Positions 55,892-64,000 of a DNA stretch of 64,000 bases are shown here, one piece after another; positions within the stretch are counted from its first letter, which is position 1; each line of letters opens with the position of its first letter. The stretch is from CAVTYH01 sp963738835. Lineage in GTDB: Bacteria > Planctomycetota > Planctomycetia > Pirellulales > JADZDJ01. The position numbers were made by a program, and so were the translations under genes. The stretch is from NCBI GenBank assembly GCA_963738835.1, contig CAVTYH010000009.1:62001-126000 (forward strand). The letters run 5' to 3'. The notes under the pieces are model-generated. The model did no database searches and had not been told where the DNA came from. It saw only the letters and a program-made list of their open reading frames with translations.

Positions 55892-57342
55892 GATTTAACC
55901 TCGCTCCCATTCTCCAATAGGGCGAGGATGGTATTCAATTCTTCAACCGCGAATTCAAGTTCACCGATTGCATCCGTCGCCAATTCTTCCGGCGGCGGGA
56001 GTTCGTCGGCGTCTTCCAGGCTGTCGTCCTTGAGCCACTTGAAACTGTCGAGCTTGAAGTCGCGGGCCTCGACGTCGGCGATCGGAAACGAACGCCAGCG
56101 ATCGCCGCCGAGATAGCCGCGCTCGCCGGCGGGGGAATCGCCTTCTTTGCGTTTGGCCCGGCCGTTCGGGTCGGCGCCATAGCACTTCTCGAACTCGGCA
56201 AAGTGCTCGGCCGTCAGCGGGCGGTCCTTCTTGGTGATGCCCGGGACGTTCGTGCGGGCGTCGTAAATCCAGACCCGCTCGCTCGGCGCAGCCCTTGGTG
56301 AAGAAGACGACGTTCGCCTTCACGCCCTGGCTGTACGGCGTGAACGTGCCGCGCGGCAGCCGCAGCACGGTGTGCAGGTCGCAATCCTCGGCCAGGATCT
56401 TGAAGACCTCGCCGGCCTGATCGGCGAAGAGGCAGTTGTCGGGCAGGACGACCGCGGCCCGACCGCCCGGCTTGAGGACCGTGAGGACGTGCTGCACGAA
56501 GTTGAGTTGCTTGTTGCTCGTCTCGACGGTGAAGTCTTCGCGGTTCGGGCGCCTGGTTCGCGCCCTTGGTGCCGAAGGGCGGATTGGTGAGGATGCACGT
56601 CGAACCGGTCGGACGTCTGGGGCCTCGTAGATCGTGTCGCCGAGGCGGATCGTCGGCTCGATGCCGTGCAGGTAGAGGTTCATCAGGGCCAGCCGCCGCG
56701 GCCGCTCGACGAGTTCCTGGCCGTGGTAGATCTTTTTCTTAACTCGCTTGGCGAGATCGCGGTCGATCGCGCCCCCTTTGGTCGCGCCGATGAGCCATTC
56801 GTAGGCGGCGACGAGAAACCCGCCGGTGCCGCAGGCCGGGTCGCAGACGGTGAAGTCGCTCGCTTTGCGCGGGTCGGGCTTCATGCAGCGGACGATCGAC
56901 TGGATGAGCGACGCGAGGCGTGAAGTATTGCCCGGCCCCTTTCTTGCCTTCGCTGGCCGCCTTCTCCAGCAGCCCTTCGTAGGCTTGGGCCTTCACATCG
57001 ACGCCGAGGCTGGTCCAATGGGTCTCGTCGATCAGGCCGATGAGCCGCTTGAGGTTGACCGGGTTGTTGAACCGGTTTTGGCTCTTGGCGTAGATGTCGC
57101 CGAGGATGCCGGGCTGCTTGCCGAGCGTGCGCAGCGCAGTCGGCGTAGTGCTCGGTCAGCGCCGTGCCGCTCTTGCCGGCCAGCGTCGGCCAATCGCACC
57201 CCTTCGGCACCTCGACGCCGCGCTCGTCGGCCATCTTGAGAAACAGCAGGTAGGTGATCTGCTCGATGTAGTCGCCGTAGTCGATGCCGTCGTGGCGAAG
57301 CGTGTGGCAGAAGCCCCAGAGTTTTTGGACGATGTCGGACAT
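55888..57342 (-). CDS. hsdM: Type I N6-adenine DNA methyltransferase HsdM, several frameshifts
   Basis: The start (MSDIVQKLWGFCHTLRHDGIDYGDYIEQITYLLFLKMADE) and end (ELEFAVEELNTILALLENGSEVKS, stop at 55888) are as in normal HsdM, and the total length of about 485 codons fits. In between the frame changes at least five times. The pieces still carry the SAM-binding motif DPACGTGGF, the catalytic NPPFGTKGANQ (in a third frame), NKQLNFVQHVLTVLKPGGRAAVVLPDNCLF and RLPRGTFTPYSQGVKANVVFF. Either a badly sequenced GC-rich stretch or a decayed gene; the intact hsdS downstream favours the former. Pairs with HsdS to methylate adenine. Confidence 0.85.
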
Positions 57343-57351
57343 TTGTACTCG

Positions 57352-58200
57352 CTAACTCAGAACCAGAATATGCCCTTCAACGTCTACATACTCTGCCGGA
57401 ACACCTGCCATGTCCCACGTCATGGTTTGCCTGTAATGGTGGGCCCACGCGGTCAACGCGCACAGAAAAGCATCGAATGAATGGTCGAGGTCGGTTAAAT
57501 CGTCAAGACGGCAGTCGAGCGTGATCGTCCTCGCGTATTCCATCATCCAAGAAAGATTGGTTGCAATGAATCTGTAAGCAGTCCGTCGATGGCAGCTCAC
57601 CCACTGCACCACGCGTCTTATAACCTGCTACGGCATCCAAAACTTCCAATTCGATAGATTCCGCGCAGCCTTATTCGCTCAATTATCGAATACAAGAATA
57701 ACCGAGGATGGGCCTCGATAATTTGAGATTCACCACGGCGTGCGGATTGCAAAAAGTTGTTCCTGATTTGCTCGTCGGTACTTCCACCGTGCTGGTTGGC
57801 AAGCCAATGCAAGAACTCCGGGACAATCACTAGGCCAACAGTCGGTTGTATATGCGATCCACCGTTGAAATACGACGCTCGCGGAAAATCTTGGCGTGCT
57901 TGGCGATCCCGATTTTGCCAATCACGATTAGCAAGGAATTCCGAAGCACGGCCCCTGAGCCGTCGCTCTGACTCTCGCGTCTTATACCCATCGCGCCCGA
58001 CATCCTCAGACCACTCATTACTGAGTATCTTCTTGAATCCAAGAGAGGTCCCGAAGGGACAATCGACAGCGGTGAGTTGCTGAGCTTCTTTGTTCAACTG
58101 ATTCTGAAATCTGACGATGAGTTCCTGCCCGGTGTCGTCGATCCAACATTGCACGATTTGCTTGCCGATTCGCGTAGTCAATTCCCTTGAATGTCATCAT
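57352..58200 (-). CDS. DUF429 predicted RNase-H-like nuclease inside the R-M operon, frameshifts
   Basis: ATG at 58200 overlaps the hsdR stop (ATGA). N-terminus FKGIDYANR with an Asp as in RNase-H folds; then WIDDTGQELIVRFQNQL, TAVDCPFGTSLGFKKIL, LHWLANQHGG, a EAHPRLFLYSI segment and, near the end, LTDLDHSFDAFLCALTAWAHHY, corresponding to the DxxDALxCALTA part of DUF429. Frames change near 58175 and in 57610-57670. The fold is predicted to cleave nucleic acid, but activity is not shown. It ends 9 bases before hsdM, so it is a fixed member of this R-M operon, perhaps an accessory defence or self-control protein. Confidence 0.68.
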
Positions 58201-60880
58201 GCGGCCAGTGCCTCATTCATTCCCGCCAAAACCACATCCAATCGACCCTCAAAATCGCGATTCGCGACAGCCCATCCGCCATGGCGAGCGAAGACGGGAA
58301 GATCGTCGAAATCCTCGCGGTCGATGGAGAGGTTGGCAATGAGGTGCTCGCGGATTCGGTCGAGCCACGCTTGCTGCGCGGCAGTGAACGTCTGGCCGGC
58401 AGTCAGTTGTGTCGAATGCGCGGTCAACCCGTTCGTCGGCCGTCAGCAGCGGCTGGCCTTCGTCGGCCGCGTGCTTGACCATGCTGATGATGTCGACCAG
58501 CGCCTTGCGGTAATGGACTTCGTGTGCCTTTTGCAGCATGTCGGGCGTAAATCGTTCGCGGGTCTGCGTCAGCTTGCTTCGCAGTTCGGAGAGGGCTTGC
58601 GTGCTCCAATCGCGCGGACGGTCGAGCAAAATGCGGATGGCCTCGATGTGGGCGGGATTATCGCGGACGAACTGGGCGAACATGGCCAAATAATCGCCGG
58701 GCTTGAGTTCGCGGCCCTCGCCGTCGCGCAGAAGCCATTCGGTGGTGACGGTGTCTTGGCGTGCCGATGGCGACGAGGAACGAATCCCTCTTGCGCGGGT
58801 AGTCGACGAGCAGCTTTTGAAATGCTGGTTCGCGAAGCAGTTGCATCGTCGGCGTGAAGCTGCGGGCGAGGGCGTCGCGGAGGCCGCGGGCGAAGGCGGC
58901 GACGTCGCCGTCGGGAATGAACGGCCGCGAACTGGTCGCGGGCCTCGCCGCTCATTTCCTTGTCGATCCGCTGCAGCCGTTTGACAAGGCAGCGGACGTT
59001 GTACTCGCGGTCGCGGTTGTTCCAGATGTCGTCGATGATTTCGGCGAAGGTCCGCGTACGGACCGACCGGCGCTCGGCCGTGATCGCGGTGGCCTGCTTG
59101 AATCGTTCGAGCAACGTGCCGCCGAAACAATCGAAGACGGTGAAGTGCGATTTGTCGGGGTACTTTTCCCCCTTGCGCGTGCCGCGGCCGAGCATCTGCT
59201 CGAACAGAATGCGGGAACCGACCGGGCGCAGGAACACGATGATTTCCAGATCGGGGATGTCGACGCCGGTGGACATGAGATCGACCGAGACGACGATGCC
59301 CGGGTTCTGGCGATTGCGGAATTCGCGGATGCGTTGCAGCGGCCGATCGACGCGGCCGGTGATCTTTTGCACGAAGGCGTCGCCGCGGCCGAACACGTCG
59401 CGGCAGACGGTCACGAGTTGGTCGGCGTGCGAGACGTGCGATAAATCGTTCGCCGCGAAGATCAACGTCTTGGGGAACCGCCCGTAACGTTCCTCGTGCT
59501 GGGCGCAGTGGTCGCGTAAGGCTTCAACGATCTTGCGGTTGGAATCGGGCGAAGTGACTTTGCGCTCGACTTCCTGGGGCTCGAACTGCGCGCTCATCTT
59601 CGAGCAGATCTAGTTGCTCGGCGCCGCTGGTAGTATCGACCAGGCCGACTTGCTCGCCCTCTTGCAAGAAAATGCCTTGCAGCCGGACATTGGAATTAAC
59701 CTTCACAACGTCGTAATCAACGAGGTACCCTTCACGGACCGCCCGTTCGTATTCATACCGGAAAACCGGTGCGCCAAAATAGCTTGTGGTGTGAACGGCC
59801 GGCGTGGCCGTTAAACCAATGCGGATGGCGTCGAAGTGGTTTAGCGTATCGCGCCAGACTGAAAGCTCTTGCCCGGTGTAGCCACGATGACATTCGTCGG
59901 CGATGACCAAATCGAATGCGTGGATGGGAATATCGAGCGCTGTCGGCGTCTTCGTCGCCAGACTCTAATTCGCCAAAAGCCGCTGCGGCGCCTGGCGGCC
60001 GTAGAGATTCATCGCCAGTCGCTGGATCGTGCAGACGTAGACGAACGCCTGACCTGGCTTTGGGATCGAGCAGGTAGTTCGATGGGAGGACGGTCGGATC
60101 GAAGTGTTCTTCTGCGTCAAAATCTTCCCGTTTGAATTTCTGGCTATAGAGTTCGTAAATCTGATTGAATTTGAGAGCGGGTTCTGGCTCGAAACTTTTG
60201 AAGGCGCGGACCGCTTGGGCTGCCAAGGCCCGGCGATCGACGAGGAACAATACGCGTCGCGCGACCTCGGACTTCATCAGCCGGTAGACCTGATTCACCA
60301 TCGTGAAGGTTTTACCGGTGCCCGTCGCCATCGCCACTAGCATTTCGCGTCTGCGGCCGGCGATTGCCGCTTCGACGGCGGCGTTCGCTTCAATCTGATA
60401 GGGCCGTAGCCGAGGATGATGTGTTCGGCGTGGTGCGAAGGCGCTCGCACGCAGCGTCGAAATCGCTGCAAAGCAATTCCTGAAGGGCCGATGGCGTGTG
60501 GAACCGGGCCACTTTCCGCGACCGATTCAGCTCGTTGCGAACGTCTTGGAACCACGTGACTTCGCCATTGGTGGAATAGAGGAACGGAACTCGATACTCG
60601 CCGTAGCTCTGACCGTTGGTGGTTGCGCCGCGGGAGTAGCGCTGCGCTTGTGTGAGCACGTTTTGAGGACCGAGTGAAAGTTTTTTTGCTTCGACAATGC
60701 CCAGAGCGATACCGTCGGCGAACAAGGCATAGTCAGCCGGTCCCGCAGTGGTTTCGAATTCTTCCACTCGGTATACAGTCTGAGCATTCGTGCCTTTTTT
60801 GCGCCATCCGCAAGCATCGAGCCTGGGGTCAATGCGCCGTTTCGCGTGAGCCATTCACTATTTGTGTCGTCGGTGGGCAT
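58197..60880 (-). CDS. hsdR: Type I restriction endonuclease HsdR, many frameshifts
   Basis: About 895 codons, normal for HsdR. N-terminal nuclease domain (VYRVEEFETTAGPADYALFADGIALGIVEAKKLS, with the D...E-x-K site), a helicase core with Walker A ATGTGKTFTMVN, the DEAD-like VIADECHRGY, GLTATP and QMLGRGTRKG, and a C-terminal helical domain ending in RDFEGRLDVVLAGMNEALAA. The frame changes at least six times (e.g. near 60840, 60345, 59960, 59600, 58900 and 58430), yet all motifs are present. Translocates DNA and cuts unmethylated targets with HsdM and HsdS. First gene of the operon hsdR-DUF429-hsdM-hsdS. Confidence 0.85.
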
Positions 60881-61065
60881 CGAACAAGCGCAGGTTAGAT
60901 ATTCGAATCGAGTACTAACAATTTACACTGCGGAGCACTGGTCCGCCACAAAGAGGGGGACAGAGAAGAGGGGAAGCGGAAGGTGCAGGAAACCCTGGGG
61001 GTCCTGATGGGTTTCCGCTCTCGGTGGAGCGACAAGGAAAATTTCGCGACAAAGCATCGAAAACC

Positions 61066-61107
61066 ACAAAAAGCCGCAAGTCCCTATTGTGCTGGACCTT
61101 GCGGCTT
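61066..61107 (-). terminator. Rho-independent terminator after tRNA-Glu
   Basis: Ten-base stem AAGCCGCAAG / CTTGCGGCTT (61071-61080 with 61098-61107), then TTTTT on the minus strand. It ends 28 bases after the tRNA gene. Confidence 0.88.
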
Positions 61108-61134
61108 CTTGCGATTACTGTACGTTTGAACATG

Positions 61135-61207
61135 TACCCCCACGGGGAGTCGAACCCCGGTTTTCGGACTGAGAACCCGACGTCCTGGGCCACTAGACGA
61201 TGGGGGC
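61135..61207 (-). tRNA. tRNA-Glu (CTC)
   Basis: 73 bases. Acceptor stem GCCCCCA / TGGGGGT, D arm GTCTAGTGGCCCAGGAC, anticodon loop TTCTCAG (anticodon CTC, stem TCGGG / TCCGA), T arm GGGGTTCGACTCCCC and discriminator A. No encoded CCA. Sits at the edge of the R-M island and probably served as the integration site. Confidence 0.96.
61140..61155. repeat. tRNA-Glu 3' end segment repeated at 54070-54085
   Basis: CCACGGGGAGTCGAAC within the T arm and acceptor of tRNA-Glu; the second copy is 7.07 kb away in the same orientation. Confidence 0.7.
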
Positions 61208-61367
61208 GTGGCGTGCAGCGTTCGATTAGAAACGGAGTTGGCGGTGGTTGTCAATTGGCTGCCGGGCGACGGCGTGAAGTGCGTTTTGCGACCAGGCCTC
61301 TCGTGCTATGCTGTAATCAGCGGAAGTGGAAGTTGGCAATGCTGATGCCCCTGCGCTTGGTTCTGCG

Positions 61368-62314
61368 ATGACTCGATTTTTTGCGATTCTGATCGGCATT
61401 CTTTTACTGTGTGGTGCCGTAAAAGCGGTACAACCGGCGTTGATGGCGGTCCCCAAGAAAATTAGCGTCGACGGGCTGGAGCGAAAGTTTTTGCTGTTTG
61501 TGCCGGCCGGCGCAAGCAGAGCGCTGCCCGTGGTGGTGGTGCTGCATGGCGGGGGCAGCAATGCCGTGCAGATGGAACGCTACACGCAGTTCGATGAACT
61601 TGCCCAGCGCGAAGGGTTCATCGCGGTCTATCCCGATGCCGTCGCCGGCAACTGGAACGACGGACGCAAAAACAATTTCATCAAATCACAGCGGGAAAAC
61701 ATCGACGATGTGAAGTTCATTCGGGCCGTAGTCGACGAGGTGGCGAAAGAGCACGCGATCGATCGGAGTCGGGTATTCGTAACCGGCATTTCCAATGGCG
61801 GCATTATGTCGCATCGGCTGGCTTGTGAAGCATCGGATCTGGTGACGGCGATTGCCCCGGTGGCTGGTGCGATGACACCAGAGATGACAGAGAAGTTCAG
61901 ACCGGAACAGCCGGTTTCGATTCTCATGATTCACGGCGATGGTGATCCGATTGTGCCCATCGCCGGCGGCGATATTCGCATTGCGAAGGGGCAGAGCCGC
62001 GGGCGAATTATTGCCGCCCAAGATTCGCTCTCCAAATATGTAGAGCGAACGGCAACCGCGGCCAGCCAACCGTCGAAACGCTCGACACCAATCCCAAAGA
62101 CGGCACGAGTGTGGAAATCACGAAATATCCTGACGGACCCGGCGGCGTGAAAACGTGGTTCTACCGCGTGGTTGGCGGCGGCCACACCTGGCCCGGGCGT
62201 CCGCTGTATCTGACCGAAGACATTATCGGCAAAGCGAGCCAGGATTTTTCGGCCAGCGACGTGATCTGGCAATTCTTCAAAAGCTGCCCACCGCGTACAG
62301 CAAGTTCGCATTAG
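61368..62314 (+). CDS. Exported PHB-depolymerase-like esterase (CE1/LpqC type), one apparent frameshift
   Basis: From the ATG at 61368: a signal peptide (FFAILIGILLLCGAVKAV), VVVLHGGGSNAVQMERYTQFDELAQREGFIAVYPDAV, the nucleophile Ser in GISNGG, the Asp in MIHGDGDPIVP and, after a frame change near 62048, the His in VVGGGHTWPG. The order is the alpha/beta-hydrolase triad of polyhydroxybutyrate depolymerase and feruloyl-esterase-like enzymes. About 315 residues in total. Substrate not decidable. No operon partner. Confidence 0.87.
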
Positions 62315-62430
62315 TAATCGAAGAGCTGAGTGCGCGAACTCTGGCGGTGTCGGCTTTTTATTTGGCTCTTGGCTTGATCTGATTTCCTACAATGCCGCTT
62401 TCGATCTTCAACTTTTGAAAGAAGTCTGCC

Positions 62431-62691
62431 ATGAAAAAAGTTGCTGCCGCGATGGTCGTGCTGCTGATTGTCGGTGCTTCCGTCGGCGCCATGCTCATTA
62501 CGGAGAACGCCGGGCTGGTGGGGGCGGCGCTGACGGAATTGAAGTTCGAGGCGATTCCGGGCAATCCAAAGCTTATTGGCGCTCCGCCGAATTTCAACGT
62601 TACCAAAGCCACGATTGAATATCTTCAGAAGTTATTGAAGGACGGCAAGATTGTGGAAGTGCAAAACGATGGTGCCCTGAAGATCAAATAA
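62431..62691 (+). CDS. Small exported or membrane-anchored protein
   Basis: 86 residues. N-terminal hydrophobic segment (VAAAMVVLLIVGASVGAMLI), then a short soluble part (FEAIPGNPKLIGAPPNFNVTKATIEYLQKLLKDGKIVEVQND). A purine-rich GAAAGAAG tract lies about 10 bases before the ATG. No family recognised. Confidence 0.6.
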   Translation: MKKVAAAMVVLLIVGASVGAMLITENAGLVGAALTELKFEAIPGNPKLIGAPPNFNVTKATIEYLQKLLKDGKIVEVQNDGALKIK

Positions 62692-62883
62692 CGTCTGATG
62701 TTAGGTTGGCTCCCGCACGTCGTAGAAGTCTGCGCAAGATTTAACGGACTTGCGGCTGGTGACGACGATTGCCGCCGATGATTCGTCGTGCAGCGGTGGC
62801 AGGGCATCTCGACAAAGGCGCGTGGGCGATAGAATGAACTCGATGTTTTTGAGTTCTTCGCCGCGCGTTTTTGGAGAAGAGCG

Positions 62884-63153
62884 ATGACCGACCACAGTCA
62901 AAACCGGGCAATACGTTTGCAGTCAAGTGCGCTGGTGCTGGCCGCCTTGATCACCACGGCCGGCGCAATTACCTCTGCGGTGATTCAATCAGGCTGGCTG
63001 TCAAAACCAGACGCAGCGACGGCGATTGCCACGCCGCGTTCAGCACCGGCCAAGCCACTGGCGTCGTTTGTCGGGACGATTGAACTCTTGAGTGAGCTGC
63101 CGATTCCGTTGGCAACAACCACGTCGCCGGCATTGTCAGCGACATCGCTCTGA
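62884..63153 (+). CDS. Possible small membrane protein
   Basis: 89 residues with GGAGA 8 bases before the ATG and one hydrophobic helix (SSALVLAALITTAGAITSAV). The C-terminal half (SELPIPLATTTSPALSATSL) looks atypical, so the frame may be broken. No family recognised. Confidence 0.4.
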   Translation: MTDHSQNRAIRLQSSALVLAALITTAGAITSAVIQSGWLSKPDAATAIATPRSAPAKPLASFVGTIELLSELPIPLATTTSPALSATSL

Positions 63154-63465
63154 CACGGCGTAACATCCCAGAATTATTTCGCCACCACTGATGGGTGTTA
63201 CCTCAGCGCTATTCTTTGCTAGCCCGACGACTCATGCGCAACAGGCCGAACCAGCGAAGGCCAGTCAAAAGCCCTTTGATTGGGAGGCGGTTCCCCGATT
63301 GCTTCAAGGACGGTAAACTCGGGGCAGAATTGCCGACAATGTTTGACTAAGCGGCGAGCGACGATGTGATGCTGATCGTGAGTTTTGACGGAGCCCATAA
63401 GTAGGCTTTTTTTGACACAGATTATTGTGCAAGAGCCTGCTTTTTGATTGCGTTCCCGGTTGCCG
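63154..63465. other. Intergenic region, nothing definite
   Basis: Lies between two convergent genes. No clear hairpin or conserved ORF; short open frames here lack ribosome sites. Confidence 0.45.
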
Positions 63466-63816
63466 TCAGCTTCCGCGATACGTCGAGTATCCAAACGGGC
63501 TCAGCAGCAGCGGCACGTGATAGTGCTCGTCAGGGATGATGATCTGAAAATCGACAACGACCGTAGGATAAAACGTCGTGATGCCTTTGCGTTTGTAGTA
63601 CTCGCCGGTGGCGAAAGCCAGCCGGTAATGACCAGCCAAGAGCGAGCCCGGCGGAAGTAGATCGCCGATGCGACCGTCTGGATCGGTGCTGCCTTCGCCG
63701 AGTTTTTGCCAGCGGCCGCTCTCGTGGCGTCGCTCCAAAACCACCTCGATTCCGGCCGCAGGTTGACCGGCCGACGTGTCGAGCACGTGGGTTGTGATTG
63801 GACTTTTGGCGGTCAT
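63466..63816 (-). CDS. uraH: 5-hydroxyisourate hydrolase (transthyretin-like)
   Basis: 116 residues. Starts with ITTHVLDTSAGQPAAGIEVVLER, has the FYPTVVVDF and HYHVPLLLSPFGYSTYRGS blocks, and ends in the diagnostic YRGS tetrapeptide with the catalytic His and Arg in the conserved places. Hydrolyses 5-hydroxyisourate to OHCU in urate breakdown. The OHCU decarboxylase gene (uraD) lies immediately upstream on the same strand, so they probably form an operon. Confidence 0.96.
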   Translation of the reverse strand: MTAKSPITTHVLDTSAGQPAAGIEVVLERRHESGRWQKLGEGSTDPDGRIGDLLPPGSLLAGHYRLAFATGEYYKRKGITTFYPTVVVDFQIIIPDEHYHVPLLLSPFGYSTYRGS

Positions 63817-63819
63817 GAT

Positions 63820-63888
63820 GTAGGTCAGGTTTTTTGGCCCGACCGGAATGTCTATCGGTAATTCATGTCAAGCTGAAGCCTGACCTAC
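63820..63888. repeat. Short inverted repeat between uraD and uraH
   Basis: GTAGGTCAGG (63820-63829) and CCTGACCTAC (63879-63888) are perfect reverse complements. The right arm supplies the last codons of uraD (VGQASA), as often seen for mobile mini-hairpins. Confidence 0.7.
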
Positions 63889-64000
63889 GAGTTTCCTCAG
63901 CCGCAATTCGGTGATCTTCAGTTGCTCCCCGGCGACGATGCGCAGTTCGGTTTGCGGATCGTTCGGCAAGCGACTTTCCAAGATCGCGAGCATTTCGTCG
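63868..64000 (-). CDS. uraD: 2-oxo-4-hydroxy-4-carboxy-5-ureidoimidazoline decarboxylase, C-terminal part (partial)
   Basis: The last 44 codons of a gene running out of the window. The sequence EMLAILESRLPNDPQTELRI, followed by VAGEQLKITELRLRKLV, is the typical end of OHCU decarboxylases. It converts OHCU to allantoin after UraH. The final six residues come from an inverted repeat and are probably a recent extension. Confidence 0.82.
   Translation of the reverse strand, partial: DEMLAILESRLPNDPQTELRIVAGEQLKITELRLRKLVGQASA

Noticed and set aside
63219..63494. 91-codon open frame overlapping the end of uraH
   Set aside because: Overlaps uraH out of frame, no ribosome site, no recognisable domain.

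Overview
The window looks like soil or freshwater Planctomycetes (Pirellulales-type) chromosome. The indicators are a PSCyt1/DUF1549/DUF1553 protein paired with a DUF1501 protein, a BBP7-family outer-membrane protein, two secreted proteins with the planctomycete N-terminal ED/EQR-x-L motif (one with a dockerin, one with SdrD-like B repeats), a PEP-CTERM protein, an AroD-AroE fusion and a very high density of two-component proteins. This is inferred from gene content; no marker phylogeny was possible.

Layout. 0.2-11 kb is housekeeping: aroDE, an S23-type four-helix-bundle gene between inverted repeats, an NtrC-type regulator followed by mutL, a lipoprotein, a soluble histidine kinase, pnp and rpsO. 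11-18 kb holds surface proteins (PEP-CTERM, SdrD-like, BBP7) and a CLC chloride transporter. 18.4-19.5 kb is repeat-rich and has a decayed tRNA-like sequence. 19.5-23.4 kb is the PSCyt1/DUF1501 pair. 23.7-41 kb is a stress-gene cluster. 41-46 kb has treZ, a glycogen-debranching-type glucosidase and a Gfo/Idh/MocA oxidoreductase. 46-53.7 kb has two hybrid histidine kinases around a secreted dockerin protein. 54-61 kb is a type I restriction-modification island beside tRNA-Glu. 61.4-64 kb has a PHB-depolymerase-like esterase, small proteins and the urate-catabolism pair uraH/uraD.

The most interesting system is the 23.7-41 kb cluster. Eleven sequences matching the sigma-54 -24/-12 promoter, plus one weaker match, lie almost only in intergenic gaps, usually 40-120 bases before small envelope or stress genes: DUF3309, DUF1328 plus PRC-barrel, DUF883, BON, a DUF2892-like protein, a small lipoprotein, a 36-residue hydrophobic peptide, an RQD-repeat secreted protein and a low-affinity iron permease-UdgX-LigD operon. 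A sigma-54 response regulator (30.9-32.4 kb), a stand-alone HPt protein (25.1 kb) and two hybrid kinases (46-48.7 and 52-53.7 kb) could form the phosphorelay that drives it. Two of the promoters have no ORF close behind them and may make non-coding RNAs. The regulon is an inference from promoter sequence and gene order.

A second theme is the R-M island. hsdR, a DUF429 RNase-H-like predicted nuclease, hsdM and hsdS are tightly coupled by overlapping stop/start codons, and the island is bracketed by a 16-base copy of the tRNA-Glu 3' end, as expected of an integrated element.

Caution: at least 16 genes are broken by single-base indels, often in short homopolymers, while the two halves still encode conserved sequence. 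This pattern is more like sequencing or assembly error than gene decay. Such genes are given here as single CDS with the approximate shift positions.
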